Part shown: piece after piece, positions 1 through 5,088 of the stretch
Layout of the letters: each line of letters begins with the position of its first letter
How positions within the stretch are numbered: position 1 is the stretch's first letter
NCBI GenBank assembly: GCA_902388545.1
Contig: CABMPS010000154.1
Span: 1-5,088, forward strand
Source of the DNA: an uncultured Collinsella sp.
Lineage (GTDB): Bacteria > Actinomycetota > Coriobacteriia > Coriobacteriales > Coriobacteriaceae
Direction of reading: 5' to 3'
Length of the DNA stretch: 5,088 nt
The notes under the pieces: generated by a model
Told to the model about the DNA's origin: nothing
The model's input: only the letters and a program-made list of their open reading frames with translations
Database searches by the model: none
Position numbers and translations under genes: made by a program

Positions 1-907
1 CCAGCAGACCGCCGACCATAGAAGTGAGGCCCTGGGACACGATAGCGCCGGAGAGCTCGCGCTCGGTGGGCATACGGTCGATGGAGCCCAGGCAGGCGGC
101 GGAGACGTCGCCGATAACCTGGATGGCAACCATGGGGAACACGACAGCGAGGGTAATGCAGACCTCGGGATCAAACTCGAGCGCGTAGGGCATGAGCTTG
201 GGAAGGGCGAAGACCTGAGCGGTGGCGACGCTGGAGAAGTCGATCATGCCAAAGGGGATGGAGACGATCATGCCGACGATCATGCCAAAGAACACGGATC
301 CCAGCTTGAGCGTGCCCTTGCCAAAGTTGGCGAGCGCAAAGACCACGGCGAAGGTGATAAGAGCGACGCACCAGGCCTGCGGGGTGCCCCATAGCGGCGT
401 ACCCATACCGCCGGCCATATACTTGACGGCCGTGGGATACAGCGAAACGCCGATGGAGAAGATGACCGTACCGGTCACGACGGGCGGGAACAGCCACTTG
501 ATCTTGCTGTAGGCCAGACCAAAGAGGACCGCGACGGCGCCGCCGACGATCTCGCCGCCCAGCAGCGCACCAAAGCTAAAGCCCGAGGCACCCATGGCCT
601 GCAGGGCCGGGAGGAACGCGAACGAAACGCCCATGACGATGGGCAGGCCGCCGCCGATGCGACGGAAGGGGGCAAAGGCCTGAAGGGCCGTGTCGATCGC
701 CGAAAGAATGAGCGCGACCTGGATGATGTCGGTGCTCTGCTGGCTATTAAAGCCGTAGACGCCGGCCATGATGACAGCCGGGGTGATGATGCCGGCAAAC
801 GATGCCAGTACGTGCTGAAGGGCACACGGGATCATTTCCTTAACGGGAGGCATGCCTTCACGAGTGAACAGGGCTTCAGTGCCGTTCTTAACCGTCTCCT
901 GGGTCAT
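1..907 (-). CDS. NCS2-family (xanthine/uracil-type) nucleobase permease, C-terminus cut by window edge
   Basis: Polytopic inner-membrane carrier of the NCS2 (nucleobase:cation symporter-2) family, which takes up xanthine, urate or uracil, usually with protons. The minus-strand frame is open from the ATG at 907 to the window edge: 302 codons of the usual 430-460, covering about TM1-TM8 and the start of TM9. Family signs are the TM1 Gln31-His32 motif (LQHVLASFAG), the TM3 stretch GVSFAFLP, FPPVVTGTVI near residue 140, and the TM8 IGD motif near 265-267. The start is supported by a purine-rich GAGGA/GGTGG stretch 4-11 bases upstream and a promoter about 90 bases upstream. Oddity: by hand alignment to E. 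coli XanQ, Gln263 sits where XanQ has Glu272 and Gln292 where it has Asp304; Asp267 (XanQ Asp276) is kept. The substrate cannot be named. It is divergent from the YheO-like regulator, which may control it. The family call is secure; xanthine versus uracil is not. Confidence 0.93.
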   Translation of the reverse strand, partial: MTQETVKNGTEALFTREGMPPVKEMIPCALQHVLASFAGIITPAVIMAGVYGFNSQQSTDIIQVALILSAIDTALQAFAPFRRIGGGLPIVMGVSFAFLPALQAMGASGFSFGALLGGEIVGGAVAVLFGLAYSKIKWLFPPVVTGTVIFSIGVSLYPTAVKYMAGGMGTPLWGTPQAWCVALITFAVVFALANFGKGTLKLGSVFFGMIVGMIVSIPFGMIDFSSVATAQVFALPKLMPYALEFDPEVCITLAVVFPMVAIQVIGDVSAACLGSIDRMPTERELSGAIVSQGLTSMVGGLL

Positions 908-994
908 TTGACCACCAATCCTCGAAATAGTTGTTTTCGCATCTAACGCTCTATTGTGACGCAGTGCGGGGTTGAGGTTGTGCCTTCGTTGCAT

Positions 995-1023
995 ATCGTA
1001 TTAAAGATGATTCTCATTCTCAA
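995..1023 (-). promoter_or_regulatory. Predicted sigma-70-type promoter of the permease gene
   Basis: Read on the minus strand, a -35 box TTGAGA (1018-1023, 5 of 6 to consensus) is followed after exactly 17 bases by a -10 box TACGAT (995-1000, 4 of 6). An A/T-rich patch (about 1024-1040) lies directly upstream of the -35, as an UP element would. The predicted transcript starts near 988, giving a leader of about 80 bases. I see no purine-riboswitch fold in that leader. Confidence 0.6.
1003..1021 (-). promoter_or_regulatory. Fur-box-like operator over the permease promoter
   Basis: The minus strand reads GAGAATGAGAATCATCTTT, which matches the classic 19-bp E. coli Fur box at 14 of 19 positions by eye. 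It matches the variant with GAGAAT as second hexamer at 15 of 19. In the 7-1-7 description (1008-1022) it matches 11 of 14. It fills the spacer and part of the -35 of the predicted permease promoter, a classic repressor position. No fur gene is in the window, so the acting regulator is unknown. Chance similarity in an A/T-rich patch remains possible. Confidence 0.4.
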
Positions 1024-1090
1024 TAATAATTTTTTGTTATCAGACTGTTCTTGAGCTGGGATTATGCATTTCCGCAGGTCAGGAAAGTGC

Positions 1091-1135
1091 TTGGTCAAAA
1101 TAACATCTAACTTTTCTTTTGGTCAACCGTTTACC
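1091..1135 (+). repeat. Paired TTGGTCAA elements and an imperfect dyad upstream of the YheO-like gene
   Basis: TTGGTCAA occurs at 1091-1098 and again at 1119-1126, 28 bases apart in the same orientation. The second copy overlaps an imperfect dyad, GGTCAA-CCG-TTTACC (1121-1135, arms matching 5 of 6). The elements lie between the permease promoter and the regulator gene, where an autoregulatory operator would be expected. Binding is inferred only from repetition and position. I found no convincing -35/-10 pair for the regulator in 1136-1245. Confidence 0.3.
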
Positions 1136-1245
1136 GCCAAATTCCTACCGTTCGTCTGTATTACGCAATGTACCTGCGGATATACGAGATGAAGAGCAGC
1201 GTGTTACCATGAGAAAAAATTGTTATGAAACTTCCGATTTCACCC

Positions 1246-1252
1246 AAAGGAG
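1246..1252 (+). promoter_or_regulatory. Ribosome binding site deciding the start of the YheO-like gene
   Basis: AAAGGAG lies directly against a TTG at 1253, leaving no spacer for that codon. It is six bases before the in-frame GTG at 1259, which is the ideal distance. This favours GTG 1259 over TTG 1253 and makes the protein 218 residues. Confidence 0.75.
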
Positions 1253-1258
1253 TTGCCC

Positions 1259-1915
1259 GTGAACGAGACCGTACGCCGCTTTTTGCCGATGGTCGATTTC
1301 CTGGAGCAGATACTCGGTAAGAACAGCGAGATCGTCCTGCACGATTTCTCGGATCCCGACCATGCCATCGTCGATATTCGCAACGGCATCGTGAGCGGTC
1401 GTAAAGTCGGCGGTCCCGCCACCGATCTGGCGCTCAAGATCATGCACGACCCCAAGTATCGCGACCTGCCGTTTATTACGGGCTACGAGGGGCGCGGTGC
1501 CGGTGGCAAGACGTTGGAGTCCGCGACGTTCTTTATCCGCGAAAATGACGAGATCGTCGGTATGCTCTGCGTCAACACCGACCTCTCGACCGTACGCTCC
1601 ATCAACGCCATGGCGCAGCAGCTCATGGCGTGCTTCGACGCAGCGCCGACGCGCACGGAGCCCGCCCCTATCGAGGTCGAAAGCCTTTCGGAGTCCACCC
1701 AGGAGCTCATCGACCGCAGCATTGCCGAGTTGCTGAGCGCGCGCGGGCTGGATGTAGCGTCGCTTGGTCAGAGCGACCGCGTGGACGCCATTCGCCACCT
1801 CAACGGCAACGGGGTGTTCATGCTCAAGGGCGCCGTGGCCTGCGCCGCCACCGCGCTGGGCATCTCGGAGCCCAGCGTGTACCGCTACCTGCAAAAAGTC
1901 CGCAAGGAGGGCTAA
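1259..1915 (+). CDS. YheO-family transcriptional regulator (YheO-like PAS plus C-terminal HTH)
   Basis: Cytoplasmic DNA-binding regulator, 218 residues, near the usual length for the family. Residues about 1-112 match the YheO-like PAS domain: IVLHDFSDPDHAIVDI at 25-40, NGIVSGRKVGGPATD at 42-56, and FFIRENDEIVGMLCVNTD at 91-108, the last strand of a PAS-type sensor fold. A polar linker follows (about 128-148). The HTH spans about 150-218 with FMLKGAV at 187-193 and the recognition-helix stretch GISEPSVYRYL at 201-211. GTG 1259 is chosen over TTG 1253 because of ribosome-binding-site spacing. Characterised relatives include DauR, the regulator of D-arginine catabolism in Pseudomonas; the ligand of E. 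coli YheO is not known to me. The gene is divergent from the permease, convergent with ridA, and ends 44 bases before a strong terminator. The ligand and targets here are unknown; the permease and its own promoter are the natural candidates. Confidence 0.92.
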   Translation: MNETVRRFLPMVDFLEQILGKNSEIVLHDFSDPDHAIVDIRNGIVSGRKVGGPATDLALKIMHDPKYRDLPFITGYEGRGAGGKTLESATFFIRENDEIVGMLCVNTDLSTVRSINAMAQQLMACFDAAPTRTEPAPIEVESLSESTQELIDRSIAELLSARGLDVASLGQSDRVDAIRHLNGNGVFMLKGAVACAATALGISEPSVYRYLQKVRKEG

Positions 1916-1959
1916 CGAGCAAAATGAAGCGCGGCTCCACAAGCGATTCGTCACCTGAC

Positions 1960-1998
1960 AAAAGACCCTGCAGCTCGCACGCGCTGCAGGGTCTTTTT
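1960..1998. terminator. Bidirectional intrinsic terminator between the YheO-like gene and ridA
   Basis: A perfect 15-bp inverted repeat, AAAAGACCCTGCAGC (1960-1974) and GCTGCAGGGTCTTTT (1983-1997), encloses an 8-base loop. On the plus strand it ends in five T (1994-1998); read on the minus strand it ends in four T. It lies 44 bases after the regulator stop and 30 bases beyond the ridA stop, so it can serve both converging transcripts. Confidence 0.9.
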
Positions 1999-2027
1999 GC
2001 ATGTCATGTTTAGTTGTGGCCAACGAC

Positions 2028-2405
2028 TTAGAGAGCGGCGACGACCTCGATCTCGACCAGACCGCCAGCCGGAAGAGCGGCAACCTGGAAAGCGCTGCGC
2101 GCGGGGAACGGGGCCTCGAACTTGGAGGCGTAGATCTCGTTCACGGCGGCGAAGTCGGCAATGTCAGCCAGGTAGACCGTGGTCTTGACGACATCGGCAA
2201 AGGTGGCGCCGGCAGCGGTCAGCAGGGCCTCGACGTTAGCAAGGGACTGCTTGGCCTGGGCCTCGACGCCCTCGGGCATCTTGCCAGTTGCGGGATCGAT
2301 GCCCAGCTGGCCGGACAGGAACACCATGTTGCCGGTCTGGATACCAGGGGAATACGGGCCGATGGCTGCGGGTGCGTTATCGGAAGACATGACGGTCTTG
2401 CTCAT
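2028..2405 (-). CDS. ridA: RidA: 2-iminobutanoate/2-iminopropanoate deaminase (Rid/YjgF/UK114 family)
   Basis: Small cytoplasmic enzyme, normally a trimer, that hydrolyses reactive enamine/imine intermediates (2-aminoacrylate, 2-iminobutanoate) released by PLP enzymes such as threonine/serine dehydratase. The products are the 2-keto acid and ammonia, which protects PLP enzymes from damage. The protein has 125 residues, a typical length. Seen motifs: IGPYSPG at 15-21 (Tyr18), FLSGQLGIDP at 29-38 (Ser31), NVEALLTAAG at 57-66, VVKTTVYLAD at 72-81, and PARSAFQVAALP at 101-112, which carries the substrate-carboxylate-binding arginine (Arg103, equivalent to Arg105 of E. coli RidA). EIEVVAAL closes the protein, with Glu118 in the place of E. 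coli Glu120. These residues place it in the true RidA subgroup. The ATG at 2405 is chosen because AAGGAG lies six bases before it; the frame stays open to 2558 but that part is the leader. It converges with the YheO-like gene, a context that fits imine-forming amino-acid catabolism. Confidence 0.95.
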   Translation of the reverse strand: MSKTVMSSDNAPAAIGPYSPGIQTGNMVFLSGQLGIDPATGKMPEGVEAQAKQSLANVEALLTAAGATFADVVKTTVYLADIADFAAVNEIYASKFEAPFPARSAFQVAALPAGGLVEIEVVAAL

Positions 2406-2411
2406 GTTTTT

Positions 2412-2417
2412 CTCCTT
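2412..2417 (-). promoter_or_regulatory. Ribosome binding site fixing the ridA start
   Basis: On the minus strand AAGGAG is followed by six bases and then the ATG at 2405. This near-ideal site marks the MSKT start and rules out the longer in-frame extension up to 2558, whose extra residues do not resemble RidA. Confidence 0.85.
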
Positions 2418-2437
2418 ACAAGTAAAAGGGAACGGGA

Positions 2438-2483
2438 GCGCGGCGTTCACACCGGGAGGCACAGTTCGGTCTGAACACCGCGC
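2438..2483 (-). promoter_or_regulatory. Long hairpin in the ridA 5' leader
   Basis: GCGCGGCGTTCACACC (2438-2453) and GGTCTGAACACCGCGC (2468-2483) form a 16-bp inverted repeat with two mismatches around a 14-base loop. In the minus-strand RNA one mismatch becomes a G-U wobble, leaving only one unpaired position. The stem would begin about three bases from the predicted ridA transcription start (near 2486). There is no T-run directly after it, so it is not a standard terminator. It could protect the mRNA 5' end, bind a regulator, or act as DNA as an operator. Confidence 0.55.
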
Positions 2484-2492
2484 TTGATTGGG

Positions 2493-2521
2493 ATAGTACT
2501 CAAGGTTTCCGCGCGATGCAA
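2493..2521 (-). promoter_or_regulatory. Predicted ridA promoter
   Basis: On the minus strand TTGCAT (2516-2521) and TACTAT (2493-2498) are separated by exactly 17 bases; each matches the sigma-70 consensus only moderately (3 and 4 of 6). An A/T-rich stretch upstream (2521-2530) may help. The predicted start near 2486 gives a leader of about 80 bases that begins with the hairpin. Confidence 0.45.
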
Positions 2522-2536
2522 GATTATTATCACGTT

Positions 2537-2554
2537 GCGAGAATATTTTATCGC
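2537..2554. promoter_or_regulatory. Imperfect 18-bp palindrome in the ridA/U32 intergenic region
   Basis: The sequence from 2537 to 2554 has GCGA and TCGC ends and an A/T-rich centre, and 14 of its 18 positions match its own reverse complement. It sits upstream of the ridA -35 box, in a position suited to an activator or a shared operator. No binding protein can be named. Confidence 0.25.
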
Positions 2555-2556
2555 CC

Positions 2557-2584
2557 AACGGTTTCCCCGGACCGCTGAACGGTT
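2557..2584 (+). repeat. AACGGTT direct repeat, 21-base spacing
   Basis: AACGGTT occurs at 2557-2563 and 2578-2584, start to start 21 bases, two turns of the helix, so both copies face the same side of the DNA. The same heptamer appears inverted at 1125-1131 upstream of the YheO-like gene. By eye I found no copy inside the genes. This is consistent with a shared operator half-site, but the motif is short. Confidence 0.3.
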
Positions 2585-2665
2585 CTCATGTGAAGCAGCC
2601 AGTCCAAGCTGCTGAAGACTTTATCCCGCTTAGAGCACGGGCATCGCCTGCCGCGACGGCACCAC

Positions 2666-2680
2666 TATACTTTTGAGTAT
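2666..2680 (+). promoter_or_regulatory. Possible -10 box and small dyad before the U32 gene
   Basis: TATACT at 2666-2671 matches the -10 consensus at 5 of 6 and lies 32 bases before the U32 start codon, but no acceptable -35 lies 16-18 bases upstream. It overlaps a perfect small dyad, ATACT-TTTG-AGTAT (2667-2680), which could be an operator. If real, the promoter would need an activator or would be weak. Confidence 0.3.
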
Positions 2681-2703
2681 CTGAGCATTTTGAAAGGCAG
2701 GAT

Positions 2704-5088
2704 ATGACCGCAACCGCCAGTCGAACCACCAACCGCAGACCCGAACTCTTGGCCCCCGCCGGAGGCCCGGAGCCCTTTGCCGCCGCGCTCGCCGCCGGGG
2801 CAGACGCCATCTACTGCGGCATGGGCAGCTTCAACGCACGCCGCAAGGCCACCAACTTTACCGACGAGGCCTTTGAGCAGGCCTGCCGCGCCGCGCATCT
2901 GGCCGGCTCGCGCGTCTACGTCACGGTCAACATCGTCATCAAGCAGTCCGAGATGAGCGATGCGCTGCAGCTCATCCATCGCTGCTCCACGCTGGGCGCC
3001 GACGCCTTTATCATCCAGGACTGGGGCCTGTTCTTTGAGGTCAAGCGCACGATGCCCGGCATCGAGACGCATATCTCGACCCAGGCGAACATCCACGACG
3101 ACCGCGGAACCCTTTGGTGCCGCGAGCAGGGCGCCGACCGCGTGACCCTCTCGCGCGAGCTTTCCATCGACGAGATTGCCGCCATTCACGATGCCGCGCC
3201 CGATGTGGACCTTGAGGTCTTTAGCCATGGCGCCATCTGCTTTTGCTACTCTGGCCTGTGTCTGCTTTCGAGCTTTGCCATGGCGGGACGATCGGCCAAC
3301 CGTGGCATGTGCGCCCAGCCCTGCCGCTTGCCCTACGAGCTGATCGACGAGAACGGTCACTCGCTCTCCCCTGCCGGTCGCGAGCGCGCGCTGTGCCCGC
3401 GTGACACCAACACTTCACAACTTGTTCGCCGCCTGTATGACGCCGGCGCCGCGTCGCTCAAGCTCGAGGGCCGCATGAAGGCGCCCGATTACGTGTATTC
3501 CATCGTCGACGTGTATCGTCATCAGATTGATGACATGCTGGCCGGAACCACCGTTGCCAAGGACGAGAAAGACGCCCGCCAGCGCCAGCTCAAGCGCTGC
3601 TTTAACCGCGACTTTACGCACGCCTATCAGGACGGCACCTCGGGCGACGAGATGATGAGCTATGAGCGTTCCAACAACCGCGGCCAGATCGTGGGCACGG
3701 TGCTGGGCAGCCGCCCGGCCAACCGCGATGTGCGCGGCCTCAAGCCCGACGACCGCCGTCGCCGCGCCGCCATCGCCCGTATTGAGCTGTTCGAGCCCGT
3801 GGGCAAGGGCGACCTGCTGGAGCTTCGCCACGATAACGAGTTTGACCAGTTCCTGACCACCATTGCCGCCGATGATGCCGCAGCCGGTGAAGTCATCGAA
3901 TGTCGCGTACCCCGCAGCATGCCCGAGGGCTGCCGCGTCCGCGTGATTCGCAGTCAGCGTGCCATCGACGCCGCCGGCGCCGCGCTCAAGCGCGATGTGC
4001 TGCGCCGCCGAGCTGTTGATGTGTCCGTCGTGGCGCGTCTGGGCGAGCCGTTTACCGTTACGCTCACCTGCTGCGACGACCCTTCGCTTACGGCCACGGC
4101 CACGGGCTTTACCGTCGAAGCCGCCAAGACCCGTGCGGTCGAGGCGTCCGATCTGGTTGAGCACGTCGGCCGCATGGGTTCCTCTCCCTTTGAGGCTGCG
4201 AGCTTTGAGGTGGCGCTCGATGAGGGCTGTGGCATGGGTTTCTCCGCCGTACATAAGGTGCGCGCCGCCGCTTGCAAGGCGCTGGAAGAGGCCATTCTGG
4301 CGCCGTACGCGGAGCGCGCGAAAACGCTCGAGCTGCCGGCGATTGTCACCAGTGATTCCCGCCCCGCGCCCGAGCACTACCGCGACGAGCCGCAGATCTG
4401 CGCCACCGTCACCTCGCTCGAGGCCGCCGAGGCAGCGCGGGCGGAGGGTGCAACGCGCATCTACATGACCACCGACGCGCTCGATGCGGCCAAGCTCTCC
4501 CCCGCCGATACGTTTGAGCAGGGCATCGTACCCGTGCTCGATGAGGTCTGCCGCGCCGTTGACCACGTCCGCGTTGACCCATGGGTTGTTGCTGGCGCCA
4601 CGGTCGCTATTGGCAACATCTCTGAGCTTGCCCTGGCCGCCCAGGTTGGCGCCACGGCCGAGATTCGCTCTTGCCTGCCGGTGCACAACACGCCCTGCAT
4701 GGAGGCGCTTGCCGAGCGCGGAGCCGGTGCGTTTTGGCTCTCGCCCGAGATCACGCTCGACGAGATTATCTCGCTCGGCACCGCCGCGCCCGCGGCTCTG
4801 GGCATCACCGTCTTTGGCCGCCCGCGCGTCATGACAAGCGAGCATTGCATTCTGCAGGTTGCCAACGGCTGCATCCACGATTGTGCCAACTGCCGCCTGC
4901 GTGCCCGCAAGCTCTCGCTCAAGAATATCGACGGCAAGGTCATGCCGGTGCGTACCGACATCCACGGCCGCTCACGCCTGTACGACGCCTACCCCATCGA
5001 CCTCACGCCGCAAGTTCCGCAGCTGCTCGATGCCGGCGTGCGCCGTCTTATGGTCGACGGAACCTTGCTCGAGGCCGATGAGATTGGC
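2704..5088 (+). CDS. U32-family protein with DUF3656 (RlhA-like, probable RNA hydroxylation), 3' end cut by window edge
   Basis: U32 proteins were first named as collagenase-like peptidases. Characterised bacterial members are Fe-S enzymes that hydroxylate RNA (RlhA on 23S rRNA C2501, TrhP on tRNA U34) or ubiquinone precursors (UbiU-UbiV). ATG 2704 follows AAAGG by six bases; 795 codons are open to the edge, longer than E. coli RlhA (about 650) and like the long forms of Gram-positive anaerobes. Core signs: PELLAPAGGPEPFAAALAAG from residue 13, ADAIYCGMGSFNARRKATNF at about 33-52, and KLEGRMK at 253-259. Cys179, Cys186, Cys203 and Cys231 give C-x6-C-x16-C then a fourth Cys, the 4Fe-4S pattern of UbiU-type proteins. 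The stretch after the core (about 370-490) fits DUF3656. Near the C-terminus Cys715, Cys723, Cys727 and Cys730 form a second cluster, followed by SRLYDAYPIDL. RlhA-type is the best guess; proteolysis is unlikely. It is divergent from ridA and apparently transcribed alone. Confidence 0.9.
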   Translation, partial: MTATASRTTNRRPELLAPAGGPEPFAAALAAGADAIYCGMGSFNARRKATNFTDEAFEQACRAAHLAGSRVYVTVNIVIKQSEMSDALQLIHRCSTLGADAFIIQDWGLFFEVKRTMPGIETHISTQANIHDDRGTLWCREQGADRVTLSRELSIDEIAAIHDAAPDVDLEVFSHGAICFCYSGLCLLSSFAMAGRSANRGMCAQPCRLPYELIDENGHSLSPAGRERALCPRDTNTSQLVRRLYDAGAASLKLEGRMKAPDYVYSIVDVYRHQIDDMLAGTTVAKDEKDARQRQLKRCFNRDFTHAYQDGTSGDEMMSYERSNNRGQIVGTVLGSRPANRDVRGLKPDDRRRRAAIARIELFEPVGKGDLLELRHDNEFDQFLTTIAADDAAAGEVIECRVPRSMPEGCRVRVIRSQRAIDAAGAALKRDVLRRRAVDVSVVARLGEPFTVTLTCCDDPSLTATATGFTVEAAKTRAVEASDLVEHVGRMGSSPFEAASFEVALDEGCGMGFSAVHKVRAAACKALEEAILAPYAERAKTLELPAIVTSDSRPAPEHYRDEPQICATVTSLEAAEAARAEGATRIYMTTDALDAAKLSPADTFEQGIVPVLDEVCRAVDHVRVDPWVVAGATVAIGNISELALAAQVGATAEIRSCLPVHNTPCMEALAERGAGAFWLSPEITLDEIISLGTAAPAALGITVFGRPRVMTSEHCILQVANGCIHDCANCRLRARKLSLKNIDGKVMPVRTDIHGRSRLYDAYPIDLTPQVPQLLDAGVRRLMVDGTLLEADEIG

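Noticed and set aside
171..825. Minus-strand open frames of 108 and 116 residues inside the permease gene
   Set aside because: They are in other frames of the permease and read as Arg/Ser-rich shadow translations. The permease frame itself is open from 907 to 1 with membrane segments and NCS2 motifs.
908..988. A purine-type riboswitch in the permease leader
   Set aside because: The leader of about 80 bases shows no paired stems with the conserved junction and loop sequences of the purine aptamer.
1253..1258. TTG at 1253 as the start of the YheO-like gene
   Set aside because: The AAAGGAG sequence touches this codon with no spacing, whereas GTG 1259 has the ideal six-base gap.
1223..2083. A 286-residue minus-strand open frame across the YheO-like gene and the terminator
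   Set aside because: It runs antisense through a clear PAS/HTH gene and through a perfect terminator, and overlaps the end of ridA. It is not a plausible gene.
2406..2558. In-frame N-terminal extension of RidA by 51 residues
   Set aside because: The extension covers the predicted promoter and leader hairpin and does not resemble RidA. The ATG at 2405 has an ideal ribosome binding site and gives the normal family length.
2594..2613. AGCAGC/GCTGCT hairpin upstream of the U32 gene as a terminator
   Set aside because: The stem is only six base pairs and neither strand has a T-run after it.
2665..3360. A 231-residue minus-strand open frame over the start of the U32 gene
   Set aside because: It is the antisense mirror of the U32 N-terminus, with no ribosome binding site or recognisable motif.
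3415..4965. A 516-residue open frame on the minus strand inside the U32 gene
   Set aside because: It is fully antisense to a gene with clear family motifs. Its translation is low-complexity and rich in Ala, Gly, Arg and His with no family signs. Long antisense frames are expected opposite G/C-ending codons.

Overview
The window is GC-rich with strong G/C preference at third codon positions and carries bacterial genes on both strands. Gene content and codon style suggest a high-GC Gram-positive bacterium, most likely a gut actinobacterium of the Coriobacteriia (Collinsella-like). That placement is an inference from style, not from a marker gene. I see no insertion sequence, phage gene, CRISPR array, tRNA or rRNA.

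Layout from left to right. (1) 1-907, minus strand: the N-terminal two thirds of an NCS2-family nucleobase permease, whose C-terminus lies beyond the left edge. (2) 908-1258: a divergent intergenic region. It holds a good sigma-70-type promoter for the permease with a Fur-box-like sequence lying across it, and repeated TTGGTCAA elements nearer the regulator. (3) 1259-1915, plus strand: a YheO-family transcription regulator (YheO-like PAS domain plus C-terminal helix-turn-helix). (4) 1960-1998: a perfect 15-bp stem terminator between convergent genes, with T-tracts on both strands. (5) 2028-2405, minus strand: ridA, a 2-iminobutanoate/2-iminopropanoate deaminase with its catalytic arginine. (6) 2406-2703: a divergent intergenic region with the ridA promoter, a long hairpin at the predicted 5' end of the ridA mRNA, and operator-like repeats. 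(7) 2704-5088, plus strand: a long U32-family protein with DUF3656 (RlhA-like). It has the Fe-S cysteine set of U32 hydroxylases and an extra C-terminal cysteine cluster, and it runs off the right edge.

How they may work together. The regulator is divergent from the permease and convergent with ridA. YheO-family regulators such as DauR are known from amino-acid catabolism, and RidA hydrolyses the reactive imines made in that chemistry. A local circuit of regulator, transporter and imine detoxification is therefore plausible but unproven. The U32 gene is probably an independent RNA-modification gene sharing only the intergenic region with ridA.

I found no clear new multi-gene system. The best leads are the Fur-like box in the permease promoter, the loss of two key carboxylates in the permease, the 5' hairpin of ridA, and the second cysteine cluster of the U32 protein.
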